44,925 bases of DNA from an uncultured Deefgea sp. (GTDB taxonomy: Bacteria > Pseudomonadota > Gammaproteobacteria > Burkholderiales > Chitinibacteraceae). The DNA is taken from the NCBI RefSeq assembly GCF_947072475.1, contig NZ_CAMTIA010000024.1, forward strand, positions 1-44,925, read 5' to 3'. Of the stretch, positions 15,753 to 24,766 are shown in pieces. A program made the position numbers and the translations under genes. The notes beneath the pieces were generated by a model. The model saw only the letters and a program-made list of their open reading frames with translations, was not told the DNA's origin and did no database searches. Position 1 is the first letter of the stretch. Every line of letters starts with the position of its first letter.

Positions 15753-17297
15753 TTAGCCCTGCTCAAGCAATGCAATGCAGTTTCTTGCTACCAATGCCTG
15801 CAATTCATCGGCTTCTGAATTCAAAAGCTCCAATTCTTCATACAGCTCTTCCAACCGCTCCGCAAAAACAAAATCATCCGCCGCCGCATCGGCCACGCCA
15901 ACATAGCGCCCAGGATTCAAGCTCCAGCCTTGCGCTTCGATGTCGGCCAGCGTTGCCACTTTGCATAGCCCTGCCGCGTCGGCGTACACGCCAGCGGGGA
16001 AATGCTGCGCGATAAGTTCAGCGCTGTCATGATGGTTCTCGACCGCTTCGCCGCGATACAGGCGGGCAATATTGGCGAGGAATTCGGTTTGCATTGGCGT
16101 GAAGTCGCGCACAGAGCGGCTGACTTGGCGGTAGAGGTGGCGCGCGTCGATGAACAGCACTTTATCTTTACGGTCGGTGCTGCGCTTGGCCTTATCAAAG
16201 AACCACAAGGTACACGGCAATGTGACGGTGTAGAAGAAGTTCGAGCCAACACTGACCACGGCATCAACCGCACCGCTTTGCAGCATTTGCTTGCGGATTT
16301 CCAGCTCGCTACCGCGTGCGTCCCCGGCTGAATTGGCCATGACGAAACCTGCACGGCCCGTATCGTTCAGCGTGCTGTAGAAGTATTGAATCCACAGGTA
16401 ATTGGCGTTGTCGGTACTCGGCAAGCCAAACGGCAAGCGCGGGTCACCCTTGATGCGGTCTTTATCCACGCCGCTGACGTTAAACGGCGGATTGGCCATG
16501 ACAAAGTCAAACTTGCCCAGTGATTCGTGCGGGTCTTCAAAAAAGCTATTGGCCACGCGAATGTCGCCCGACAAACCATGCACGGCTAGATTCATTTTGC
16601 CGAGTTTGACGGTATCGGCGGATTTCTCGGTGCCAAATACCGTGAGTTCATCAGCCGCGCGTTTATTGTGTTGATTCACAAATTCCGCGCTTTGCACAAA
16701 CATACCGCCCGAACCGCAAGCCGGGTCGTAAATGCGCCCGTGGTAGGGCTGAAGGATTTCAACAATCAATTTAACAATACTGGTCGGGGTGTAAAACACG
16801 CCGCCCTTTTGGCCTTCTTTCATCGCAAAATTGCCGAGGAAATACTCGTAAACGCGACCAAACGCATCGCCTTCAATCTTAATCGGCGCAAGCAAGCGCA
16901 ATAGCTCTTGAATCACGCCATTGTCTAGGCGCGTGTAGCTACGCGGCAGCACGCCACGTAATTCTTCGTTCTCTAGCTCGACCGCTGCCATCGCCATATT
17001 AACGGCGAGGCCAAGGTTTTCGGCTTCGGGCAAATTCACCAAATAACTAAAGCGCGCAATGCCCGTGAGGTACAGCACACCATCGGCTTGAAAATCTGTT
17101 TTATCGAGTTCGGCAGCGCTCAGACCGTCAGCCGCAAAGCGCGCTTCGGCGGCGGCAAATTTGGTTTCGGCATAACGCAAAAATAGCAGGCCCAAGACAG
17201 GCGTTGAAAATTCGGAAGGCTTCAGGTCGGTCATCGCCCAAAGTTGGTCAGCAGCGGACCAGAGACGGTTTTCAAGGTCTTGTAATGTGGTATTCAC
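15753..17297 (-). CDS. hsdM: Type I DNA adenine methyltransferase M subunit (HsdM)
   Basis: Starting at GTG 17297 gives 514 residues, a normal HsdM length. The frame extends upstream but without family similarity. The N-terminal helical domain ([23 protein letters not shown]) is typical. The SAM-binding motif [10 protein letters not shown] is at residues 191-200, and the catalytic NPPF motif (MANPPFN) is at 269-272, marking an N6-adenine methylase. The C-terminal helical part contacts HsdS. It heads the hsdMS operon. The segment between this start and the divergent orphan gene at 17579 must contain both promoters; I could not single out hexamers. Confidence 0.95.
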   Translation of the reverse strand: MNTTLQDLENRLWSAADQLWAMTDLKPSEFSTPVLGLLFLRYAETKFAAAEARFAADGLSAAELDKTDFQADGVLYLTGIARFSYLVNLPEAENLGLAVNMAMAAVELENEELRGVLPRSYTRLDNGVIQELLRLLAPIKIEGDAFGRVYEYFLGNFAMKEGQKGGVFYTPTSIVKLIVEILQPYHGRIYDPACGSGGMFVQSAEFVNQHNKRAADELTVFGTEKSADTVKLGKMNLAVHGLSGDIRVANSFFEDPHESLGKFDFVMANPPFNVSGVDKDRIKGDPRLPFGLPSTDNANYLWIQYFYSTLNDTGRAGFVMANSAGDARGSELEIRKQMLQSGAVDAVVSVGSNFFYTVTLPCTLWFFDKAKRSTDRKDKVLFIDARHLYRQVSRSVRDFTPMQTEFLANIARLYRGEAVENHHDSAELIAQHFPAGVYADAAGLCKVATLADIEAQGWSLNPGRYVGVADAAADDFVFAERLEELYEELELLNSEADELQALVARNCIALLEQG

Positions 17298-17578
17298 GGG
17301 GCACAGCCTAAGTTGCAAATATAGCCCGCGAGTTTGACAGCGCAACGCAGGTGAGACAATAGCTAGGATTGAAATGGTGGGGATATAACAAACATACTTG
17401 CGCAATGATGCAAATAGCATCGGCAAACAAAGTTCACGCTAAAACAATACGCATTAACATGGGGATGAAATTGCCCCTTACTGCCAAACACACCGAATGG
17501 CTTTATCATCAATGGATGGCATTGCGAGTCGCCTAAAGTCTGGCTATTTTTACAGCACGCACCCACTGGGATTTGAAA

Positions 17579-17878
17579 ATGCCCAATGAAAAATCCAGTC
17601 GCCTAGAAACGTGGCAGAAAATTTGGGAACGATGCAGCTATTCCGAGCAAATGGAATTAGCCGAATTACATTACTTCGCGCTAAACAGCCCCAATACACC
17701 GAATAGCTCAGCACCAAATTTGTCGCACGCGCTCAATAGTTGGCGACCCCAAACCGACAATTGGCCATCACTGTTATGGCAAGGGTATTGCAGGCGTAAA
17801 CAGCTCTACCCGCACCGCACTCACCTCAGTGCAATACGGTTTTACATCAGACTCATGCTCAGTCAGCTAATCCGGTAG
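17579..17878 (+). CDS. Orphan protein, paralogue of the gene at 2853
   Basis: The ATG at 17579 is preceded by GGGA at seven bases, giving 99 residues starting MPNEKSSRLETWQKIWERC. The family is not recognised. It matches the gene at 2853 in the blocks ELAELHYF, LSHALNSWR, NWPSLLWQGYC and QLYPHR. It is divergent from hsdM. The two copies lie about 14.7 kb apart, each next to a DNA-transaction locus (umuDC; type I restriction-modification). The better start and higher GC make this copy the more convincing gene. Confidence 0.65.
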   Translation: MPNEKSSRLETWQKIWERCSYSEQMELAELHYFALNSPNTPNSSAPNLSHALNSWRPQTDNWPSLLWQGYCRRKQLYPHRTHLSAIRFYIRLMLSQLIR

Positions 17879-17923
17879 TTAGCGGCACTAAGCCAGATAA
17901 AGCCTCATCCACAAAGACGGCGA

Positions 17924-18157
17924 TTAAAACTCAAGACCGTTCAACTTGATTTCACGCTTTACCTGTTTCATCGTCCGCATGGCATTCCGCAAGCGCCCCC
18001 GCACTCGCTCACTGCAAAACCCATGCACCGTCGCATTCTGGCTAGCAACGGCCTTACCTTCTGCCGTAATAGGGCCCGTCGACTTGAGCCAAGGTTGAAT
18101 ACGTTGAATCAACTCACGCTGGTGCTGCTTTTGTTCATCAGTCCAAATGCGTGCCAT
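17924..18157 (-). CDS. Small KSTGP-motif protein associated with mobile elements
   Basis: The ATG at 18157, six bases after GGGAG, gives a 77-residue basic protein starting MARIWTDEQKQHQREL. The core WLKSTGPITAEGKAVASQNATVHGF matches a motif (K-STGP-T-EGK..S..NA..HG) that I know from many small hypothetical proteins in mobile islands and other genomes. Its function is unknown; it is basic enough to bind nucleic acid. It is the last gene of the RepA/AlpA element on the minus strand, separated from repA by the origin-like segment. Confidence 0.65.
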   Translation of the reverse strand: MARIWTDEQKQHQRELIQRIQPWLKSTGPITAEGKAVASQNATVHGFCSERVRGRLRNAMRTMKQVKREIKLNGLEF

Positions 18158-18322
18158 GTTCAACTCCCTGTTCAATTGTTGTTCAATTAATAGTTCGTTT
18201 GCGCAAATGAGATTTTAAGGCGCAAGGATGGTCCATTGGCCACCCTCAATCCGACTTCGAATCAATAACTTGACGTCATGATAGTAATTCATCGATGCTA
18301 GTTTTCGGCCATCAAAAGGCAA

Positions 18323-18437
18323 GAGAACAAAAAACCAACAGCAAGACCTTGAGGCTCCGCCTCAAACTCCGCGCTCGCCGCTAGGGCAGAATTGCGGAAA
18401 AAGCCCCGCAATCCTACGTGTTGGTTTTTTTGTTTTT
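18323..18437. other. Strongly folded segment with a long outer stem and two inner hairpins
   Basis: ACAAAAAACCAACA ending at 18340 pairs with TGTTGGTTTTTTTGT starting at 18419, enclosing about 78 bases. Inside are a 7-bp hairpin TTGAGGC-TCC-GCCTCAA (18350-18366) and another 7-bp hairpin ATTGCGG / CCGCAAT (18391-18412). Such a cloverleaf-like fold could be a structured RNA or a replication or transfer origin. Neither a promoter nor a coding frame decides which. It lies next to the iteron-like repeats at 18476-18587. Confidence 0.55.
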
Positions 18438-18475
18438 CAATACCAGCAGTGTGTTTACATTTACGCAGAGCCACG

Positions 18476-18587
18476 CACTCACGAACTACTTGCTCCCTAT
18501 TAAGGGGGAGCAGTTGGTTCGTGAAGTCCGTGAAAGCTAAACACTCACGAATTACACGAATTTCGCCTATTTTTCGTGAAGTTCGTG
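18476..18587. repeat. Iteron-like repeats beside the repA gene
   Basis: CACTCACGAACTAC (18476-18489) and CACTCACGAATTAC (18542-18555) are direct repeats. TTCGTGAAGTCCGTG (18518-18532) and TTCGTGAAGTTCGTG (18573-18587) are a second pair containing the same core in inverse (TCACGAA / TTCGTGA). The last copy overlaps the end of the repA frame. Arrays of this type near a replication protein gene usually bind the initiator. A degenerate short satellite is the alternative reading. Confidence 0.55.
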
Positions 18588-19691
18588 CGATTCGTAACCC
18601 TCTGGCAAGGCAATAAATTCAGCATCGCGCAATAAAACACCGCGTTTAATCATGGCTGTAATGGCTTCGTTGGCGCGCTGCAACTTCACTTTGGGCAAAA
18701 CAACTAACTTTTCCGCCACCGCTGAAATTGCAGCTTGCCAAGGAATTCGAGCGACAGCGCTATCACCCGAACCATTTGATAAATCGCTTAGCATGGCTTT
18801 AATCACCCTGTATGCCACCTCCTGATTCGCCCCTATTGGCAACGGTGCCTTAGAAGTAGGCACAGTTACCTTTTCTGGGCGTACCAAGGTTTGCGGAACG
18901 ACGACACAACTGGTACGAACGCTATCGTCATCGTCGTCAAACCCCAGCTCAACAACTTTAAGTGAGAACGAATGCACATCGCCATCACGACCATCTTTCG
19001 ATTTAGCGACTTTCAAGCTTCGCGCGCCTTTGCTTTCGCACTTCACTTCAAGCGCTGAATCTAAAGCAGCATGCAAGGATGAATGACCACGCATGCCTTT
19101 TGAGCCATCTTTTCCCGTGTGGTGCACGAGCAGCACTAAACCACCAATGGCTGCTTGCAAGCGCTGTACCGACTCCAAAATTCGCCCCATATCACGGCTG
19201 CTATTTTCATCGGAATTGGGTGACGCACGATTCAATGTATCAATCACCAGCAAACCATTCATGACCCCAGCCGACTGAAGCGAAAAGATGAGTGCCTCCA
19301 TATCACGCTCCTCCAGTAGCGAAAACGGCTCTGTCATAAAATGTACGCCATCCAGCGATTCCTCATTCACGGTTTGCATCGCCTGAACGCGCTGCTTAAT
19401 ACCATGCTGGCCCTCCAGACCCACATAAACGATGGGGCATTTCACCGTTTTATGGCCAAACCAATCACGACCACTGGCAATCGTTGCAATCAAATCCAGA
19501 ACCACAAACGTTTTACCGCAACCCGACACACCAAACACGCATGCGAGACCCGTGCGCGGAAAAATATCATGCACCAACCAACTTAGCGGTGGCTGCTTGG
19601 CTAGGTCTGCTGCAGTCAGCAATGGATATAACGGCATACCATCCCGCTGCACGGATTCAGGCGTAAAGACCCGTTCAATAGCGGTAATCAT
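18567..19691 (-). CDS. RepA-like hexameric helicase/ATPase of a mobile element
   Basis: This 374-residue protein belongs to the RecA-fold ATPase group that includes plasmid RSF1010 RepA. Walker A is GVSGCGKTF at about residues 54-62. A glutamate in YVGLEGQ follows, then Walker B in GLLVIDTLN and the HHTGKDGSKGMRGHSSL segment typical of RepA-type helicases. The C-terminal third is variable and probably a helical or winged accessory domain. It is preceded by a small gene whose stop overlaps its ATG (ATGA). Together with the AlpA-like gene this forms the replication module of a plasmid-like or satellite-like element. Downstream repeats may be its origin. AAGG eight bases upstream supports the start. 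Confidence 0.85.
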   Translation of the reverse strand: MITAIERVFTPESVQRDGMPLYPLLTAADLAKQPPLSWLVHDIFPRTGLACVFGVSGCGKTFVVLDLIATIASGRDWFGHKTVKCPIVYVGLEGQHGIKQRVQAMQTVNEESLDGVHFMTEPFSLLEERDMEALIFSLQSAGVMNGLLVIDTLNRASPNSDENSSRDMGRILESVQRLQAAIGGLVLLVHHTGKDGSKGMRGHSSLHAALDSALEVKCESKGARSLKVAKSKDGRDGDVHSFSLKVVELGFDDDDDSVRTSCVVVPQTLVRPEKVTVPTSKAPLPIGANQEVAYRVIKAMLSDLSNGSGDSAVARIPWQAAISAVAEKLVVLPKVKLQRANEAITAMIKRGVLLRDAEFIALPEGYESHELHEK

Positions 19692-20074
19692 GATTGCACC
19701 TTCGATTTAAATGCCAACAGCAACTTTCGGTCATTGCCACTCAATCGGTACTGCCCAGGTCGGCAAACGCGGCCATCAAAGTCACGCCTGCTTATGCGAA
19801 TGCAAGGTAACTCCAATCCCTTCTCACGTAGGGCTTGAATTAGTGCAGGCCCATTCGACGCGCGTGCAATAGAGTCCAAATCTTCACGCATCAAAGGTCC
19901 GACCAACAGCGCGTCTATTACGCGAAGTTCGCGTTGATTAGTCGTCCCCAAAAAACGCCCCACAGGGGCATCAGACTCAAAGAAATCAGCCTGGAAACAT
20001 CCCTGGGCTTGTGTAACAACATCGGTTACCGCACCTGTATTGTCAGTTTGATATTGAATAGGGTGGCTCAACAC
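19688..20074 (-). CDS. Small hypothetical protein of the replication module
   Basis: The 128-residue product from GTG 20074 has a helical C-terminal half (LREDLDSIARASNGPALIQALREKGLELPCIRISRRDFDGRVCRPGQYRLSGNDRKLLLAF) that reads like a winged helix with a wing at RPGQYRL. Proteins of this kind commonly sit between AlpA and RepA in phage satellites and could help origin recognition. The stop overlaps the repA start, and the AlpA stop lies one base before its own start, so the three are a tight operon. The N-terminal 50 residues lack recognisable features. Confidence 0.6.
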   Translation of the reverse strand: MLSHPIQYQTDNTGAVTDVVTQAQGCFQADFFESDAPVGRFLGTTNQRELRVIDALLVGPLMREDLDSIARASNGPALIQALREKGLELPCIRISRRDFDGRVCRPGQYRLSGNDRKLLLAFKSKVQS

Positions 20075-20075
20075 T

Positions 20076-20297
20076 TTAGAGCCCTCCGTTCAATAATTTG
20101 GCAATATCCGCCACAGGCCACAGCAAACGGCCACCGACCTTCACCGGACGAATGCCGAAGCAATGCCCCGTTAAGCAGTAGTTTTTGCGGATAGTCTGAT
20201 TGGCGCGGTCAACAGCATGGCCAAATTCAGCGGTGTTAATGTGGTCGCGGTTTTGCGCAATTTCGGCGAGAGCCGTAGGGATAACAATTTGAGCCAT
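20076..20297 (-). CDS. AlpA-like small HTH regulator/excisionase
   Basis: This 73-residue protein has the layout of AlpA/excisionase-type DNA-binding proteins. A helical start is followed by NQTIRKNYCLTGHCFGIRPVKVGGRLLWPVADIAKLLNGG, where the GGRLLWPVADIAKLL end matches the usual R..WP..DI..WL motif. A GGAG ribosome binding site lies seven bases before the ATG. It is the first gene of the operon alpA-small gene-repA and probably regulates it or directs excision. Family placement is by pattern. Confidence 0.75.
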   Translation of the reverse strand: MAQIVIPTALAEIAQNRDHINTAEFGHAVDRANQTIRKNYCLTGHCFGIRPVKVGGRLLWPVADIAKLLNGGL

Positions 20298-20365
20298 TTC
20301 ATACTCCGAATCAACCCGTTTACACGGTACGGAACGTATTTAATTAGCCCAACTATCCTCCCCCG

Positions 20366-20403
20366 CTAGGGTCCCCTCACCCCCAGCATGGGGGACCCCC
20401 TAG
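20366..20403. repeat. GC-rich inverted repeat upstream of the AlpA operon
   Basis: CTAGGGTCCCC pairs with GGGGACCCCCTAG across a short loop, with a two-base bulge. It lies between the gene at 20421 and the AlpA start, and no T tract follows on either strand. It could be an operator for the AlpA operon or a factor-dependent stop for the upstream gene. Confidence 0.5.
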
Positions 20404-20420
20404 TTCTAACTGTAACTATC

Positions 20421-21314
20421 TCAACAACGGTATTGAATCTCTTTAGACTGCAAGAGTCGCTCCCAAGCCTTATCAAAGACTGTTTCTCCAGTCCAAATTT
20501 CTGCATTCCCCACGGCCTTTCGCACTTCACTTTTTACACCAGCTTTACCTGCTTGATTTGGAGGTAGAGCTAGCAAGTCAATGGCAAGCTTATTTAACGT
20601 ATTTTTTATTTCATTTTCTTGTGCAATCTGACGCCCTAACGGTCTTGCATTCAAATCGCAATTTTCCACTGGCGTAAATTCATCAACTACATTTGAGAAG
20701 CATGAGATTGCATGAGCAACACCTTCCAATACAATTTTTGCAATCTTTGGATGAAGGTATTGTTCATAATTAATTTCCATACAAGACTCATCAGCATGCT
20801 CTCCAGCATACTCAGGGCATTTTTCTGCTCGTAATTGCTGCCACTCTGAGCTTTCATATATTTTACTCAACGCTAATTCAAGTTCATCAGCCCATACATA
20901 AACAGGTGGCAATTCAATTAACGCATCAGCTTGCCATTCGGAATATGTACGTGCCTCTTTTTTAAATTTTTCAGTAAGCGTTTTATGGCGATAAAAAATA
21001 TCAGACCACACGCTCTTGGATACAGGGATAATTGTATCTTTCTGAATTGAAAATGCCTTTATGACCGGATTTAAACCGGCCTTAGGACAACCAGCAAACA
21101 AATATGGAATAAAATCCAAATAAATCTCATTTCCTGTAAAAAAGAAAATACCTCGAACAGGAACAACTCTACGGCCGTTAATTAAAAAGGTCGATGGAGT
21201 AATTTCATTTTCAACACCCATATTTAACATCAAAGAAACATTAACATGGTTATTAGAATTTAAAACATTAGCTAACTGTGCAGTCTCAGAACTATGTAAA
21301 TTTAAACGTGCCAT
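20421..21314 (-). CDS. Hypothetical protein of the integrated element (297 aa)
   Basis: The family is not recognised. The start at ATG 21314 follows AGGAG at nine bases. The sequence is soluble, with no signal or membrane helix. The segment GRRVVPVRGIFFFTGNEIYLDFIPYLFAGCP looks like a beta-rich domain. The C-terminal half is helical and acidic, followed by a basic end (KAGVKSEVRKAVGN...ETVFDKAWERLLQSK). AT content is well above that of the downstream replication genes, suggesting a different origin. It might be cargo or a regulator of the element. Confidence 0.65.
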   Translation of the reverse strand: MARLNLHSSETAQLANVLNSNNHVNVSLMLNMGVENEITPSTFLINGRRVVPVRGIFFFTGNEIYLDFIPYLFAGCPKAGLNPVIKAFSIQKDTIIPVSKSVWSDIFYRHKTLTEKFKKEARTYSEWQADALIELPPVYVWADELELALSKIYESSEWQQLRAEKCPEYAGEHADESCMEINYEQYLHPKIAKIVLEGVAHAISCFSNVVDEFTPVENCDLNARPLGRQIAQENEIKNTLNKLAIDLLALPPNQAGKAGVKSEVRKAVGNAEIWTGETVFDKAWERLLQSKEIQYRC

Positions 21315-22590
21315 AACAACTAACTCCTATCGTAAAATTTAACCGACAGGAAAGAAGAATGAAGTTAGAGGGAGTACCCTTGAAGTTCTTTGAGACGCCA
21401 TTAATGCTATGTAATATTCGCCACTTTCCCTCTTCTTTCCAAGTCAGTTCCATGTACAACCTCTTTTGCCTTTAATGCATCAAATCTAAATACAGGAGGA
21501 TTCCCAAGATTCATGCATTAGAAAGCTTCATTCCTAGGAGATTCACTTCCTAGTCGAGGCCCATCTCTTTCTTAATCTCATCAATGAGAAAAGAAAATAG
21601 ACAACACTTTTAGAACCGCAAGAAAAAAAGAAAATAGCTAGCCGAGCAATAATGAGCAATTTGAAAACGGCAGCCACAGAACATCCTTGAACGTTAAATA
21701 CGCTCTTGAGTTGGATATTGCTCTGTTGAAAAAGCTGCGTCATAAAATTCGCTTTGACTTGGTTAAACAATTCTTTTAATCGTACTTAACAACTAAACCA
21801 CATAAAAAAACTATCAATAAAATTTTGATAATCTAAAATGTAAAACCAGTGTATCGCCAACCACAACAAAATATAAACATCAATCTATATACATTCACAT
21901 AAATAGCTACGCACGCTACAGATAATTTGCATGTTATTGACTCTACATCTATACAAATCAAATACTTAGCTCAATAACATTTAAGCTAAGCTTGACAGAC
22001 CTACTTATGCATAAATACAACAATCAAATTAAATTACAGTATTTCATTCAAGCTACCCGTTAAAAAATACTCATAGCGTCGGCGGGCAGTAATAGAGTCA
22101 ACATTTAATACCTACGATGCAACCAAAACGGCTCAACGCAATGTTGAACCATGTAGTCTGCTTGAAACGCCCCCATTTGCGCCCCTCCCAATAATTCACA
22201 CTAAGCATATCGCCAAGGCCATGCAGAACGTGCACAACAATGATGTATCCTTATGATGGCGCTTAGGCCGTACTCCACGTACATTCCCGCCACTCTAGTA
22301 GCCAGTCAACATCGACACAAAACCAGAAGCAATAACACGACTCAGCAGACTCAATAAGTGCGTCACACAGCGAGCCATTTCAAATAACCGCCCCATCCCC
22401 CCAGAACCAGACAAGCCATAGCTTACTTTTATTCAAGCTACCAAAAATTTCATAGCTATGTTGAGGTAATCTAGATATTTAACAGCCACAGGCCACACTA
22501 AAGCCCAATAGTAGCTAGAAAACTGCGAACATTTATCCTCTACACTTTCAAATTCTGGTTACATATGGGTTACATAAGAAGTTTTAGACA
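21315..22590. other. AT-rich region without supported genes, with several inverted repeats
   Basis: Nearly 1.3 kb between the element and the tRNA gene carries only weak open frames. One 75-residue minus-strand frame (21543-21770) has unconvincing composition and no start signal. Visible structure includes GGAAAGAAGA (21349-21358) opposite TCTTCTTTCC (21431-21440), and TAATGCAT (21473-21480) opposite ATGCATTA (21513-21520). No integrase, no transposase ends and no repeat of the tRNA 3' end were found. It is probably eroded mobile DNA. Confidence 0.5.
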
Positions 22591-22622
22591 AAAAAAAGGA
22601 CCTAGCATTTCTGCTAAGTCCT
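22591..22622 (-). terminator. Rho-independent terminator of the tRNA-Ile/rpoD unit
   Basis: Read on the minus strand, AGGACTTAGC and GCTAGGTCCT form a 10-bp stem with a 6-base loop followed by eight T. It lies 10 bases after the CCA end of the tRNA. Confidence 0.9.
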
Positions 22623-22631
22623 TGATTTTAC

Positions 22632-22708
22632 TGGTGGGCCTTCACGGACTTGAACCGTGGACCAAAGGATTATGAGTCCTCTGCTCTAACCAACTGAGCT
22701 AAAGGCCC
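22632..22708 (-). tRNA. tRNA-Ile (anticodon CAU, lysidine-modified type)
   Basis: The 77-base gene includes an encoded CCA. It folds with acceptor stem GGGCCTT/AAGGCCC, D arm GCTCAGTTGGTTAGAGC, anticodon loop CTCATAA and T arm GGTTCAAGTCC. A CAU anticodon may mean Met or Ile2. The C4-G69 and C5-G68 pairs of the acceptor stem are known determinants for TilS, which makes lysidine at the wobble base, so Ile2 is favoured. It lies 15 bases after the rpoD stop and may be read from the rpoD transcript. tRNA genes are common integration sites, and accessory DNA begins on its 3' side. Confidence 0.85.
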
Positions 22709-22723
22709 GAAAGGATTGCTATT

Positions 22724-24664
22724 CTACTGTTCGCTGGCGTTATTTTCAATAAAACTCTTCAATCTTTCTGAACGAGTTGGATGGCGCAGCTTACGTAGAG
22801 CCTTGGCTTCAATTTGACGAATCCGCTCACGCGTTACATCAAACTGTTTACCCACTTCTTCAAGCGTATGGTCGGTGCTCATATCAATACCAAAACGCAT
22901 GCGTAGCACCTTGGCTTCACGTGGCGTTAACGTATCAAGCACTTCTTTGGTTGCTTCACGTAGACCGGCATAAACAGCAGCATCAGCAGGCGCCATATTA
23001 TTAGCGTCTTCAATAAAATCACCAAGGTGCGAATCATCATCGTCACCGATTGGTGTTTCCATTGAAATCGGCTCTTTGGCGATTTTAAGGATTTTTCGAA
23101 TTTTGTCTTCCGGCATTTCCATGCGTTCAGCTAATTCTTCAGGTGTTGCTTCGTTACCTGTTTCTTGCAAAATTTGACGCTGAATACGGTTCATTTTATT
23201 GATCGTTTCGATCATATGTACCGGAATACGAATCGTACGCGCTTGATCAGCAATCGAGCGAGTAATCGCCTGACGAATCCACCACGTAGCATACGTCGAG
23301 AATTTGTAACCGCGACGATATTCGAATTTATCCACGGCTTTCATCAAGCCGATATTACCTTCCTGAATTAAATCAAGGAATTGCAAACCACGGTTGGTGT
23401 ATTTTTTGGCGATCGAAATCACCAAACGCAAGTTGGCTTCGATCATTTCGCGCTTAGCGCGTTTGGCCTTGGCTTCACCGGTCGACATGTGACGACTGAT
23501 TTCTTTCAACTCACGAATACTCAAACGTGCCGATTCTTGCAGCTCGTTGAGTTTTTGCTGTTGCTCCATGATCGCGTGTTTATAACGGAACATGATGCCG
23601 GAGTAATTTTTTTCTGCCGCGATTTCTTCTGGCACCCATGTCAAGTCAGTTTCGCGACCTGGGAAATTCTTAATGAAGTAATCACGCGGCATGCCCACGC
23701 GGCGCGTACATAAATCCATGATTTGGCGTTCATGCGTGCGAATATCATCGACCATTCCACGCAATACATCACATAGCGATTCGACCTGACGAGCAGAAAA
23801 ACGAATCTTCTGAAACTCAATCGCAATCGATTGCTGCAGCAAGATATAAGTTGCTGATGATGTGCCATGATCAATTAATGCCTCAAGCATTCGACCATAA
23901 AGATCGTTAATCACTTCAAAATGTTCACGTGCCTGTGTTTTGAGTAGCTCTAGATTGGCACTGGCGGCAGCGGCACCGCCATCATCTTCCGCCTCTTCCT
24001 CGTCATCAGCTTCACTCTCTTCGAGCACCGCATCAGGATCAGGTAAATCGAGCGTCGCCTCTTCTTCTTCAACCGCGTTTGGATCGATAAAGCCGTCGAT
24101 GACATCATCAATCCGAATTTCATCATTCAAACCACGCTCGACCAAATCAATGATTTGAGCAATCGTCGTTGGACATGCCGAAATGGCGGTGATCATGTGC
24201 TTTAAGCCGTCTTCGATGCGTTTGGCGATTTCAATTTCGCCTTCACGCGTCAAGAGCTCAACGGTACCCATTTCGCGCATATACATACGAACAGGATCAG
24301 TTGTGCGGCCAAAATCAGCATCGACCGATGACAGCGCAGCTTCAGCTTCTTCTGCAGCGTCTTCGTCTGCCACACGGGCAGGCGCATCGGACATCAACAG
24401 ATCTTCAGCATCGGGAGCTTCGTCGTAGACTTGGATCCCCATATTGGAGATCATGCTGATAATGCCTTCGATTTGCTCGGCATCCAACATGTCTTCTGGG
24501 AGGTGATCGTTAATCTCGGCGTACGTGAGATAACCACGCTCTTTACCGAGGACGATTAGCGTCTTAAATTTGGCTTTGCGTTCTTCAGGGTCGAGTTTTT
24601 CCTCAGCCTGTTTGCCGCCGTTTAATTCAAGATTATCTTTATTTAGTTTTTGATCTGCTGCCAT
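22724..24664 (-). CDS. rpoD: RNA polymerase primary sigma factor (sigma-70)
   Basis: From ATG 24664 the protein has 646 residues, normal for RpoD. Upstream codons are open but not conserved. Region 1.1 is at the N-terminus ([18 protein letters not shown]). An acidic spacer follows ([30 protein letters not shown]). Regions 2.1-2.4 are visible as [57 protein letters not shown], region 3 as [11 protein letters not shown], and region 4.2 as the helix-turn-helix [20 protein letters not shown]. It directs transcription of housekeeping genes. It lies downstream of dnaG in the classical macromolecular synthesis order. Confidence 0.98.
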   Translation of the reverse strand: MAADQKLNKDNLELNGGKQAEEKLDPEERKAKFKTLIVLGKERGYLTYAEINDHLPEDMLDAEQIEGIISMISNMGIQVYDEAPDAEDLLMSDAPARVADEDAAEEAEAALSSVDADFGRTTDPVRMYMREMGTVELLTREGEIEIAKRIEDGLKHMITAISACPTTIAQIIDLVERGLNDEIRIDDVIDGFIDPNAVEEEEATLDLPDPDAVLEESEADDEEEAEDDGGAAAASANLELLKTQAREHFEVINDLYGRMLEALIDHGTSSATYILLQQSIAIEFQKIRFSARQVESLCDVLRGMVDDIRTHERQIMDLCTRRVGMPRDYFIKNFPGRETDLTWVPEEIAAEKNYSGIMFRYKHAIMEQQQKLNELQESARLSIRELKEISRHMSTGEAKAKRAKREMIEANLRLVISIAKKYTNRGLQFLDLIQEGNIGLMKAVDKFEYRRGYKFSTYATWWIRQAITRSIADQARTIRIPVHMIETINKMNRIQRQILQETGNEATPEELAERMEMPEDKIRKILKIAKEPISMETPIGDDDDSHLGDFIEDANNMAPADAAVYAGLREATKEVLDTLTPREAKVLRMRFGIDMSTDHTLEEVGKQFDVTRERIRQIEAKALRKLRHPTRSERLKSFIENNASEQ

Positions 24665-24766
24665 GACTCTGCTTGGGTGTCTAGCAAAACCGAGAATTAT
24701 ACCAGACATCGAAGGGTTTTGTCCCCGACATCGGAAGTGAAGAGCCCATTTGACCCCTTCACTTAG

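Noticed and set aside
21543-21770. Minus-strand open frame of 75 codons in the gene desert
   Set aside because: No start signal, odd composition, and no neighbour or motif supports it.
22632-22708. Reading this tRNA as elongator tRNA-Met
   Set aside because: The anticodon is CAU, but the C4-G69 and C5-G68 acceptor pairs are those recognised by TilS in tRNA-Ile2, so Ile is preferred; Met is not fully excluded.
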